Positions 45,441-54,098 of a stretch of 64,000 nucleotides of DNA are shown piece after piece (positions within the stretch are counted from its first letter, which is position 1; each line of letters starts with the position of its first letter). Location of the stretch: assembly GCF_000613925.1 (NCBI RefSeq), contig NZ_BAJX01000008.1, forward strand, positions 1-64,000, written 5' to 3'. The translations under genes were made by a program, and so were the position numbers. This DNA comes from Prevotella histicola JCM 15637 = DNF00424 (lineage in GTDB: Bacteria; Bacteroidota; Bacteroidia; Bacteroidales; Bacteroidaceae). The notes below the pieces were generated by a model. The model was not told the DNA's origin, made no database searches, and saw only the letters and a list, made by a program, of their open reading frames with translations.

Positions 45441-47849
45441 ATGATAAAATATCTATTAAAGTTAAGGAGGTGTATACAGACACGTACACCAATGATAATC
45501 TTATGTCTGTTGCTCTTTAGCACTTTACCTTCCGTTGGTTCTGTCAGTCTGTTCCCCCCCGGGCAAGAAACGTCTGATGATGACCAGGTGACGATATGTG
45601 TTGTAGCTGAACAATCACAAGAGCCACTTACTGGAGCAGTGGTACGTTGTGAAGGAGTGAATCCTGCCATAACAGACACCGAAGGACGTTGTGTTATCAA
45701 GCTCAAGAACGGAGTTAACAAGTTGAAAGTGACGGTTTCCTATATCGGATATAAAACCTTCACACGTTTAGTAACCATTCCAGAAGACAGAAAGATAACC
45801 CTACAGTTGAAGGATGACTCCAAACAATTGGATAACGTAACGGTCACAGCCTTACAACGCCACACAAGCGTACTGCAACAATCATCGGCTATCAGTCAGG
45901 AAGCATTAGAGAAGGGTGGGGCTACATCATTAGCCAAACTGCTCGAAACCATTCCCGGTGTCAGCTCCATCAGTACGGGTAACACCATTGCAAAGCCCGT
46001 TATACAAGGAATGCACAGTAGTAGAATCCTTCTGATGAACAATGGAGTAAGGTTGGAGAGCCAGAGTTGGGGTGCCGATCATGCCCCAGAGTTAGACTAT
46101 ACAGGATCAAGTATGGTTGAAGTAGTGAAAGGAGCAGAGTGTATTCGCTATGGTTTCGGTGCTATGGGTGGTGTCGTTCTGCTGAATGATGCTCCCCTCC
46201 CATATGGTAACAAAGCGTTAAAGGTGAATGGTAATGTCAACCTTGGATATGACACCAATGCTCGTGGGCTCAGTAGTTCGGCTAGTGTTGAGACAGGTTA
46301 CAAGAAATTTGGACTACGTCTCCATGGTATGTACACCAAGGGAGGTGACTATCACACGGCAGATTACGTGCTGAACAACACTGGATACAACACGATAAGC
46401 CTCTCAGCCTTGGCTGGTTATCAAGGAAAGAAAATCACAGCAACCGTCTTTTCCAGTATCTACTACCAGCGCAGTGGTATATATTATGCCAGTAAGGTGT
46501 CGGACATAGCCCAACTCATAAAGCGCTTTGAATATGGCCGTCCAGACCCAGAGACCATTAAACCTTTCTCATATGAGATAAAACCACCGTTCCAACAGTC
46601 GCAACATGTGACGTTGAAGGGTGAATTGAAGTGGGATATCAATAAGAATCATCAGCTTGATGTGACGCTATCTTTCCAAGAGAACCTGCGCCAAGAGTTC
46701 GAAAACAGAAAGAAAACACAGTGGAGTTGGATTCCAATGCAGGACTTGATACTGAAGACTTATAAGTTTGATGTACTGTGGCATGCAAAGTGGAAGCTAT
46801 GGAAGATGACCACTGATGCAGGACTCTCTAATACTTATCAGACCAATTACAACTATCCCGGTACGAAACAGCCCGCTTTTGTACCTAATTTTGCAGCCCT
46901 TTCAATGGGTGGTTACTTCTTACATAAAGCAGAGTTTGGTAAGTTACAGTGTGCACTCGGTATGCGATATGACTTCCGTGTGTTGTCAGTCAATGGTTAT
47001 AGCAGCCTTAGTAATTACACCTACTACGACGATTTTAAGCTCTACAGTAACTTTACGATGAGTTTTGCAACACACTATCAATTCAACGACAAGTGGGATG
47101 CACGTGCCAATATCGGTTGGTCATGGCGTCCACCCGATATCAATGAGCTTTATGCTATAGGTTTACAGGATGGTTCTTATTGGGTAGTGGGTAATAAGAA
47201 TCTTGCTAGTGAACGTGGATATAAGCTGGTGCTGGGTACAAGATACCGTAATACATGGCTGTCAGTAGAGCCAAGCTTCTTCTTCCAGCGCATCAATAGT
47301 TACATATACGACCATATCGGAGAAGGAAAAGACCGATTCCATAACCATCCAAGTGGAAAATATCCGAAGTTCATCTATGACCAAGATGACGTGAAACTCT
47401 ATGGTGGTGACATAGAAGCCACAGTCAAACCTATAGACAGACTGACCTTTGTTGCCAAAGGTGAATGGATGTTTGCACGTAATATCACGCATAATGACTG
47501 GTTACCTTTCATGCCTTCTGACCGTTACGGACTCTCTGCAACTTATGACCTTCCGCTGACAAAAGATTACAAATACCGTTCAACACTGTCGTTGTCAGGG
47601 ATATATGTCACTAAGCAGACACGCTTTGACCCAGATAAAGACCTCGTTCCAGACTCTCCACCAGCTTACTTCTTGCTGAATGGTACGGCAGAGTTCCGCA
47701 TCGCTTTACCTATGAAACGAGAATTGAAGTTCATGATTGTCGGTGAGAATATTCTTAATGCACTCTATAAAGAATACACAGACCGCTTCAGATATTATGC
47801 ACATGAGCGTGGAGCAAACTTCTCTTTACGTACATTGTTTAAGTTTTAA
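45441..47849 (+). CDS. TonB-dependent outer-membrane receptor (metal-type suspected)
   Basis: An 802-residue receptor. The signal segment is MIILCLLLFSTLPSVGSVS. A carboxypeptidase-regulatory-like domain (TICVVAEQSQEPLTGAVVRC; LKVTVSYIGYKTFTRLV) precedes the plug (GATSLAKLLETIPGVSSIST; GNTIAKPVIQGMHSSRILLM; GAECIRYGFGAMGGVVLLND) and a 22-stranded-type barrel ending FSLRTLFKF. The plug motif NNGVRLESQSWGADHAPELD resembles the HAPEID-type loop of ZnuD/OprC-like zinc and copper receptors, which is why I suspect a metal ligand; that is inference. A C7 tract at 45554-45560 lies near codon 39. First gene of a four-gene locus with three lipoproteins, spaced 15-70 bases. Confidence 0.9.
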   Translation: MIKYLLKLRRCIQTRTPMIILCLLLFSTLPSVGSVSLFPPGQETSDDDQVTICVVAEQSQEPLTGAVVRCEGVNPAITDTEGRCVIKLKNGVNKLKVTVSYIGYKTFTRLVTIPEDRKITLQLKDDSKQLDNVTVTALQRHTSVLQQSSAISQEALEKGGATSLAKLLETIPGVSSISTGNTIAKPVIQGMHSSRILLMNNGVRLESQSWGADHAPELDYTGSSMVEVVKGAECIRYGFGAMGGVVLLNDAPLPYGNKALKVNGNVNLGYDTNARGLSSSASVETGYKKFGLRLHGMYTKGGDYHTADYVLNNTGYNTISLSALAGYQGKKITATVFSSIYYQRSGIYYASKVSDIAQLIKRFEYGRPDPETIKPFSYEIKPPFQQSQHVTLKGELKWDINKNHQLDVTLSFQENLRQEFENRKKTQWSWIPMQDLILKTYKFDVLWHAKWKLWKMTTDAGLSNTYQTNYNYPGTKQPAFVPNFAALSMGGYFLHKAEFGKLQCALGMRYDFRVLSVNGYSSLSNYTYYDDFKLYSNFTMSFATHYQFNDKWDARANIGWSWRPPDINELYAIGLQDGSYWVVGNKNLASERGYKLVLGTRYRNTWLSVEPSFFFQRINSYIYDHIGEGKDRFHNHPSGKYPKFIYDQDDVKLYGGDIEATVKPIDRLTFVAKGEWMFARNITHNDWLPFMPSDRYGLSATYDLPLTKDYKYRSTLSLSGIYVTKQTRFDPDKDLVPDSPPAYFLLNGTAEFRIALPMKRELKFMIVGENILNALYKEYTDRFRYYAHERGANFSLRTLFKF

Positions 47850-47864
47850 ATAGCTGATAAGAAT

Positions 47865-49322
47865 ATGAAACAGAATAAAGATATACGGCTTTTATTTGCT
47901 ATAATAGCATCAGTACTTCTCTTTGGTAGCTGTTCCAACGATCAAGTAGACGACTTTTTCAAGAAGGTAGTACAGGCTCCAGCCTCATCAATAGAACGTG
48001 ATGTGAAAGGACACGAGCAGATTTATGCCGTCCATGCCATCCTAAGGATGGGATATAAAGGAGGAATGATTGGTGTCGGACCTGATGGTAATGACTCTGT
48101 TCGGGCGTATAATACATATCATGTTGTCAATGGTGAACTACCAGTTCCTGTCATGCAGGAGATAGATATAGCCAAGGATGATGATGGACAGATGACGATT
48201 ACTACAGAGCGTGACTGCTTTGATGTGATTGCTTCTGACGATATCTATTACGGATTGGAGCTGAAGTATTACGATCAGAATGGTATGTTGATTAATCATC
48301 AGTTCTCTGGTTATCCCTTTACGAAGGATAATGAGGGCTATAGTATCCCTGATGAGGATAACGCTACGCTGCTTGTTCATCAGCACTTCTTCGGTATTGG
48401 CAATGCTTCGCTGAATAAGGAGGTGACAGACAGCACTGCTTCAAACGACAAACAGCAGGCAACAGGATTGCAGATGGCTTATCCACGTTCGCTTTCATCG
48501 CAACCTACATATTATGATCGATATACTTTCCGTATGAAAGATGGCAATCCTGAGCCTGCTACAAAGTTCTCTACTTCGAACATCTATGCGCCAGAAGGAT
48601 TTACATTAGGGCAGAATCAAGTTCCATTCAATAACAATCTCGCATGGAAAGCCATTGAAGTGTCGGGAAAACCAGAGGCATTACAGCCTTACGCCTTTGA
48701 CGGAAAGACGTACCATCTCTATAAGACTATCGACCCGATGGAGCTGAACAAGATTACACCAGAGCTGTTTACATACGAGTATCGCGATACAGACCCTGTT
48801 GAAGAAGACCTTGGTAAACTCTTCACCGAGGCATATAACGATGACTTCACCGACCCTGATACTGATGCTCCACGTCAGCGTTATGGACATACCGTAGGCT
48901 TTCTCCGTCAGAAACGTAGCTTAGATGTGGGGGCAGACATGGATAGATTAGGCTTCAAAGGTATCATGCAGTTCCATATGTCAGATGTTGCTTTCCAACT
49001 ACAGGTGCGTATCTGCCATATTCTGAACAAGGGACAGCAACACGTTGGTGAGTCGGAGAAACCTGCAAAGTACTGCAATACAAATAACAGTGAGCATAGT
49101 TTCTTATGGGATTTCAACCAGATACAGCCAGGATGGGATAGCTTCGACATTGATTATCCACTCTCGGTACGCGTGATTGCGAATGCGAAAGATGGGGAGG
49201 AGAAATGCTTTAATGACGTGAAGCGGTTCTATCCACAAGTTGATAAGACACGTCTTTGGCGCATGTTAACACAACCACAGGACTTCTTCTCACAGTATAG
49301 ACAGAACGTAGTATTGATGTAA
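47865..49322 (+). CDS. Lipoprotein paired with the TonB receptor
   Basis: A 485-residue lipoprotein with lipobox (ASVLLFGSCSNDQVDDFF). The body is beta-rich with histidines in IYAVHAILRMGYKGG and LLVHQHFFGIGNA. The C-terminal half (KITPELFTYEYRDTD; DRLGFKGIMQFHMSD; FQLQVRICHILN) is homologous to the next protein (LTPKIFEYTYRDTW; DRVGLKGHFNFDIE). It begins 15 bases after the receptor, so it is likely a surface-exposed partner in ligand capture. I do not recognise a named family. Confidence 0.8.
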   Translation: MKQNKDIRLLFAIIASVLLFGSCSNDQVDDFFKKVVQAPASSIERDVKGHEQIYAVHAILRMGYKGGMIGVGPDGNDSVRAYNTYHVVNGELPVPVMQEIDIAKDDDGQMTITTERDCFDVIASDDIYYGLELKYYDQNGMLINHQFSGYPFTKDNEGYSIPDEDNATLLVHQHFFGIGNASLNKEVTDSTASNDKQQATGLQMAYPRSLSSQPTYYDRYTFRMKDGNPEPATKFSTSNIYAPEGFTLGQNQVPFNNNLAWKAIEVSGKPEALQPYAFDGKTYHLYKTIDPMELNKITPELFTYEYRDTDPVEEDLGKLFTEAYNDDFTDPDTDAPRQRYGHTVGFLRQKRSLDVGADMDRLGFKGIMQFHMSDVAFQLQVRICHILNKGQQHVGESEKPAKYCNTNNSEHSFLWDFNQIQPGWDSFDIDYPLSVRVIANAKDGEEKCFNDVKRFYPQVDKTRLWRMLTQPQDFFSQYRQNVVLM

Positions 49323-49338
49323 AAAGAGCAAAGGAAAG

Positions 49339-50744
49339 ATGAATAAAATATTTAAGAGCATACTATTAATAGTAACTGTTGGTCTGTCCTTCACCTCATG
49401 TGACGACTTTGTATTTGGTAATGTGCATGTTGATTACAATGAGAATCCGTTAAATAGTAAGGGTGTAGCACATAGTGGGGCTGATAAATATGTGGATAGC
49501 TTGTCGAAAGTGAAGGTGTCTGGCGATATGGCAAATCCTGATGCTGATGGTGCTTTCAACGGTTGGGCAACTTGTCTGGCTATGTTTAAGGAGGGACACT
49601 CTCATGGTGACGGTATGATGCACGGTAACTTCGTTTATCAGAATGCACCCTGGAAGCAGGAAGAGTTCGTACTTATCCATAACAATACAAGCCAATGGCC
49701 AACGGTAGAGGTGCAACGGCAGAGTACAGTGACCTATCTCGAGCAGAGCGAAGGAAAGATGGGGCCTGATTATATCCGCATCATAGGTGGTAAACTAAAG
49801 CGGTGGGGCTTGTGTCTCTACTTCTTCAACAAGGAAGGAAAGCTAATGAATGATGATATTCTTGAGCATTCTGACGAATATCAGATATTCTTTACGGTGA
49901 GTGAAGTAGACGATAAAGGCAACCCATACGAAGTGATGGACTGTCGAGGAACATGGAAACCCAATAAAGATAAGTTCGGTGATTGGAAGAAAGGTGGAAC
50001 AGTTGACACTACACCTGTACCTTCTCCGCTCTTTGCCAATACGTCAACATGGAAGCAAAGGGCTGAATTGACACCAAAGATATTTGAATATACTTATCGT
50101 GACACGTGGATTCATAATGCAATGGCTGACGGTGCACGTGAGTTATTCAACCAACGACTGCTGCCACCACTTACTCGTGAGGATGCCGATTGGGCTGTTG
50201 CACCTTATGATCAGGACCGTGTGGGACTGAAAGGTCACTTCAACTTTGATATAGAAGCCGATGAGAATGATGCGCTTCATCAGGAATGGCCACTCGAGAT
50301 TACACGTCGAGTAGATCCAGCAACAGGTGAGCCAGGCCGCTATAGTCGTCCGTCTTATCTGCTCCCTAAGTTTTATCTCTCTGTGCGCATCATGAAATGT
50401 CCGAAAGGAAAGAAGGCTTTGATACCGAAAGATGAGTATCTCAACCGGCATTCCACCTATGTCTTCCGTAGTCCATTCATCTGTGCAGAGGCTTATAACC
50501 CCGATGAACCGAAGGAGTATGGGCTGATTCGGAATGGAAAGAACTCTTCCGATTCAATATTCCAATAAAAGTTTTCTGTAGTAGTTTCGATACTGACCCG
50601 ACAACGATTGACCCTAATGACCCTCTCTACTTCTATATGGGACACGAAATAGGCTTGTCATCGCTCGATGCATTAGAGGCTGCACAGAATGTTCAAACAC
50701 ATGGCATTGGTGGAGGATCAGGCTTTGGAAACTGGTTCTTATAG
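49339..50744 (+). CDS. His-rich lipoprotein, paralogue of the preceding gene, frameshift near the end
   Basis: About 468 residues with lipobox (VGLSFTSCDDFVFG). A histidine/methionine cluster FKEGHSHGDGMMHGNFVY near residue 85 is a likely metal ligand set. The C-terminal half matches its upstream neighbour. The frame closes early at 50568 after NGKNSSDSIFQ, but the continuation in the next frame (EWKELFRFNIPIKVFCSSFD; PNDPLYFYMGHEIGLSSLDA; GGGSGFGNWFL, stop at 50742-50744) is plainly the real C-terminus; one base is missing near 50530. Starts 16 bases after the previous gene. Confidence 0.8.
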
Positions 50745-50812
50745 GTTATTGAGCAGTTTCAGGTGTTGGGACTAATCTATGATTATAGGACAAAAATATA
50801 AACGCATAAAAG

Positions 50813-51883
50813 ATGATGAAACAAATGATAGAGAAAAAGATAACAGCATTCCTGCTTTCGGGTTTGATAACGTTGAGCTTAGGTAGCTGTACACGTAATG
50901 AAATGCCTGTCAAACAGTCTACTTCGAAGACAAAATTAGACCATCTGATTATTAAGGAGGTGTTCTATGTCGGACATTATTGGTACCGTGACGTCAGGGC
51001 CTGGGGTATGAAGAACCTGAACCAGATGTATAATGATGATCAGTATATCGCAATCTTTAACCCAACAGATGAGGTGAAGTATCTTGATGGACTGGCACTT
51101 TGTGATAATGCTATTGACCCAAGCAAGGCGATTCAGTTTGCACCGAAGGACGACTTTGTTAATCGTTATTATGGTGCATCAGGTATCTCTTACTTTCCTG
51201 GTACGGGTACTGATTATCCTGTTAAGCCTGGGCAGACCATTATTGTGGCTAAGTATGCCATTGACCATAAGGCGCAATTCGAGTCTGAACTGGAGGGAGA
51301 GGACCTTAGTATGTATGGTGGGTTGGATGCTTTTCTTGATTTGAGGAAAGCTGATTTCGAGTGGACGAATATTAATTATGATTCTGGAAAGAAGAACAAT
51401 CCAGACGTTCCCGATCTTAATGCTATACTAACAGTGACGGATGCAAGCGGGAATGTTGGTCCGGAACATGAGTTCTCAAACGTTTCAGAGAGCAATGGTA
51501 TCGCACTGATAAAACTTCCTTGGACACCAGAAGAGTTCAAAAAGAACCTGACTGACACCAAGGATGGAAAGGGTTATCTGCATTATATTACTGTTACGAG
51601 TAGTGCTTTTGGTGATTTCTATGCTATTGAGATACCGTTCGAGAACGTCATTGACTGTATCACCATCTGTCCACGTCGTATGTTCCAGATGCGCCCCAGC
51701 AAGCTTGATCGAGGTTATAATGCTGTTACTGACGTTTCCTTTGCTGGTTTGAAGCAGAGCGATTACCCCATTTACTCTGGTCTTTCTTTACAACGTAAAT
51801 GGGATGGTAAGAAGTTTGTTGACGATAACAACACTACTGCCGATTTCGAAGTAAAGCGTGCTTCATTGTCGAGGAAGAAGTAA
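50813..51883 (+). CDS. DUF4876-like lipoprotein
   Basis: A 356-residue lipoprotein (signal LLSGLITLSLGSCTRNEMP). The body LDHLIIKEVFYVGHYWYRDV, DDQYIAIFNPTDEVKYLDGL, ALCDNA and YPVKPGQTIIVAKYAIDHK resembles the lamin-tail-like fold of DUF4876 proteins, which in Bacteroidetes are encoded next to TonB receptors. The family name is from memory and should be checked. Last gene of the receptor locus; a GC-rich hairpin follows 38 bases after the stop. Confidence 0.75.
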   Translation: MMKQMIEKKITAFLLSGLITLSLGSCTRNEMPVKQSTSKTKLDHLIIKEVFYVGHYWYRDVRAWGMKNLNQMYNDDQYIAIFNPTDEVKYLDGLALCDNAIDPSKAIQFAPKDDFVNRYYGASGISYFPGTGTDYPVKPGQTIIVAKYAIDHKAQFESELEGEDLSMYGGLDAFLDLRKADFEWTNINYDSGKKNNPDVPDLNAILTVTDASGNVGPEHEFSNVSESNGIALIKLPWTPEEFKKNLTDTKDGKGYLHYITVTSSAFGDFYAIEIPFENVIDCITICPRRMFQMRPSKLDRGYNAVTDVSFAGLKQSDYPIYSGLSLQRKWDGKKFVDDNNTTADFEVKRASLSRKK

Positions 51884-51920
51884 TGAAAGCAACAATAGCA
51901 ACAGGGAATATCTATTTCTC

Positions 51921-51955
51921 CCAACTCCCCCTCTCTGAATGGAGAGGGGGGTTGG
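51921..51955. repeat. REP-like hairpin after the receptor locus
   Basis: CCAACTCCCCCTCTC (51921-51935) pairs with GAGAGGGGGGTTGG (51942-51955) around a short TGAATG loop. Same CTCTC-GAATGGAGAG core as the repeats at 17319. It may also end transcription of the locus, but only weak T content follows (TTGTTTATAC). Confidence 0.75.
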
Positions 51956-52118
51956 TTGTTTATACACTCCTGCTCTTTCACTGGTGATCCAATAATTTCT
52001 TATGTACATTAGCACAGTCTTTCTACTTTCTCCACCTTCCATTGAATGTTGTTAGAGGATAATCTCGCAATTAAGGTTATTTAAGATGAAGTGAAGATGA
52101 GAAACAGAAAATCGTGCA

Positions 52119-52126
52119 TATCTTTG
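52119..52126 (+). promoter_or_regulatory. -7 box of the 52197 lipoprotein gene
   Basis: TATCTTTG, 70 bases before the ATG. Confidence 0.6.
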
Positions 52127-52196
52127 TTAACAATTAGTTTCTCTTGAAGAAACACATTAGCTATTGACCAACTATTATTAACAGAAAAATATTATT

Positions 52197-53072
52197 ATGA
52201 GACTTAAAAGCATTTTGTTTGCAACTATGTTGCTTTTATGTGGACTATCGTTCACTGCATGTGATAATTCTGACCCTGATGAGCAGAAGCCATCTCCCAT
52301 TGAAACGCCATCTTATACAATGGATGCTGCAAAGTATGAAATAACAGATGCCAGTTCCGCTTACAAAGCAGTAGAGCTAACAGAAGCTGGCCGTTATATC
52401 ATTGTCATGAAAGGGGCTTCACCAAGTAATACAGATTCTGACGACTTGTATATAACAGGGCATTTCTCAAAGAATAATAATGTATATGTTTTACAAGAAT
52501 TAGGCGAATTAACCATTACTAAAGCTGGTAATTCCTATTCTTTACTCCTAAATGTAAATGGACGACAGGTACAACTTTCTGCTACGAAGGTTACACCAAT
52601 ACCCTCTGGTCAAGCTACAGATTATCTCTGTCGTACGTGGAGATTTATAAAGATGCACATTGTAGTAAAGTATGATGGTCAAACAGTGTTTGATGGAACT
52701 TCATCATCAAGCGCAGAACTCAGCAATGCACTTAGAAAGGCGATAGATAGGTTTGAGAAGTCAGATAAACTTAAAAATACCAAAGAGGTACAACTAGGCT
52801 TGGCTGAGGAGGAATTCCCAAAGACCATTACTTTCACCCATGCTGGGACATATTTCATAGCCTATAAAGATCCAAAAGAGAACATATTAAATTATTGGAA
52901 TTGGCTTAATGTTGAAGAAAAATTAATAGGATTCTCTGAAGAAAAGGTAGATCTCTCTTCTAAAAGTGCAATCACAGCTGACTTTACCAACAATCAGTTG
53001 ATATTAAGCGAAACTGAAAAAGAAAGAAACGAGACCATAATAACAACCGTTACACTCAATCAAGACAAATGA
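52197..53072 (+). CDS. Lipoprotein of unknown function
   Basis: A 291-residue lipoprotein with signal and lipobox (LLLCGLSFTACDNSDPD). The rest looks like two small beta barrels or lipocalin-like halves (RYIIVMKGASPSNTDSDDLY; YLCRTWRFIKMHIVVKYDGQ; ITFTHAGTYFIAYKDP). The phrase CRTWRF is common in Bacteroidales lipocalin-like proteins. It has its own promoter and is separated from the receptor locus by about 310 bases. Confidence 0.7.
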   Translation: MRLKSILFATMLLLCGLSFTACDNSDPDEQKPSPIETPSYTMDAAKYEITDASSAYKAVELTEAGRYIIVMKGASPSNTDSDDLYITGHFSKNNNVYVLQELGELTITKAGNSYSLLLNVNGRQVQLSATKVTPIPSGQATDYLCRTWRFIKMHIVVKYDGQTVFDGTSSSSAELSNALRKAIDRFEKSDKLKNTKEVQLGLAEEEFPKTITFTHAGTYFIAYKDPKENILNYWNWLNVEEKLIGFSEEKVDLSSKSAITADFTNNQLILSETEKERNETIITTVTLNQDK

Positions 53073-53124
53073 TATAGGAATAATCATTTAGAATGATAGG
53101 TATAAACATTGTTGTGTAATTATT

Positions 53125-53229
53125 CTGAAATCTCTGCAAAATTATATTCTAGAATAGAAGGTGCAATACAACTTACTGATGTATGAGTATTGTCTTACTG
53201 TATAGATTATAGTTCTGCAGAGATTTCTG
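53125..53229. repeat. Long imperfect inverted repeat in intergenic DNA
   Basis: Perfect 12-base arms GAAATCTCTGCA (53127-53138) and its complement (53216-53227), with inner partial pairing (TTATATTCTA against TATAGATTATAG). About 105 bases in all; nothing coding inside. It lies in the 509-base gap between the 52197 gene and the MerR gene. Confidence 0.6.
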
Positions 53230-53410
53230 TTTGAACTTTTCATGGGTATATAATGAAAAATCCCTCCCTGGTGCGCTGTCCTATGGGAAGTGTGGCGGCT
53301 TCAAATACTCTAAAGTTAATCTTTTATTTCTATTTCCTATAGTTTCTATGATAAAAGTATTTTATGAGCTTTATAATATAGAATTATAGAGAATCTTAAT
53401 ACCTAATATT

Positions 53411-53498
53411 ATTTTAAAATTCACTTGCGCCACTAGTTTTGCTATCATAAGTAGCCTAATATGTGCTTTTTACACTATGTGCAAAAAGTGATAGCAAC
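53411..53498. repeat. 86-bp TGCTGTCAC element, degenerate copy 4
   Basis: Right end AAAAAGTGATAGCAACC is nearly the canonical end; left end TTCACTTGCGCCACTAG keeps the spacing of the doubled CACTT-CAC box. Interior GCTATCATAAGTAG resembles copy 1. Confidence 0.55.
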
Positions 53499-53552
53499 CA
53501 AAAATAAAAAAGGGTAGGAGATAAACAGGCTGTGAGGACCTGTACTAAGCAT

Positions 53553-53583
53553 GAAAAAAGCTCAGTATGATAAGAGCCTTTTT
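53553..53583 (-). terminator. Terminator of the MerR gene
   Basis: On the minus strand AAAGGCTC, a 10-base loop, GAGCTTTTTT; it overlaps the stop codon region of the merR-type gene. Confidence 0.75.
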
Positions 53584-53920
53584 ATACCAAACTGTCAAGT
53601 TGTTTCTTGAGTTCTTGTAGTTGATCACGTACTGAAATGAGTGATTCCATTACCTTCTGGCTCTTGTCAGCACCCTTACGGTTTTCCTGGATCATCTTGC
53701 GTGCAGCAGCAATCTTGAAGCCACGTACTTTGACAAGATTATAGATGACTTTTATCTGTTCAATATCCTTCTCCGTATACTGTCGTACACGGTTGCCCGT
53801 AGTCTTAGGGCGGAGGTGTGGAAATTCCGTTTCCCAATACCTTAGCAGACTCTCCGTAACGTTTATTTGTTGCGCTACTTCTTTTATTGAATAATACAAT
53901 TTATGTGGATTCTCTGCCAT
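53582..53920 (-). CDS. MerR-family transcriptional regulator
   Basis: A 112-residue DNA-binding protein. The winged helix-turn-helix is YYSIKEVAQQINVTESLLRY, then WETEFPHLRPKTTGNRVRQY and TEKDIEQIKVIYNLV; a C-terminal coiled coil (SLISVRDQLQELKKQLDSLV) should make the dimer. There is no effector-binding domain and no cysteine pair, so it is not a metal sensor of the classic kind. This short type is universal in Bacteroidetes; target unknown. Confidence 0.9.
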   Translation of the reverse strand: MAENPHKLYYSIKEVAQQINVTESLLRYWETEFPHLRPKTTGNRVRQYTEKDIEQIKVIYNLVKVRGFKIAAARKMIQENRKGADKSQKVMESLISVRDQLQELKKQLDSLV

Positions 53921-54023
53921 GTCTTAGTTTCTTTTAAATCAATTATTTACACAAATCAGCTGCTATATGCTATTTAGTAGTTTACTTCAAAGCGAAGTTT
54001 TTCCATATTCATCAGCTTAATTG

Positions 54024-54055
54024 TTTGCAAAAATACTCAAAAGTCAGTATCTTTG
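54024..54055 (+). promoter_or_regulatory. Bacteroidetes-type promoter of alaS
   Basis: TTTG at 54024-54027, a 20-base spacer and TATCTTTG at 54048-54055: the complete consensus. The leader is about 37 bases. Confidence 0.8.
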
Positions 54056-54098
54056 CAACACTTTTAGGTAGAAAAATTGAATTAAATATAAAATAAAG

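Noticed and set aside
50569-50744. Non-coding gap after the His-rich lipoprotein
   Set aside because: The next frame continues as plausible protein to a stop at 50744, so it is the true C-terminus after a one-base loss.
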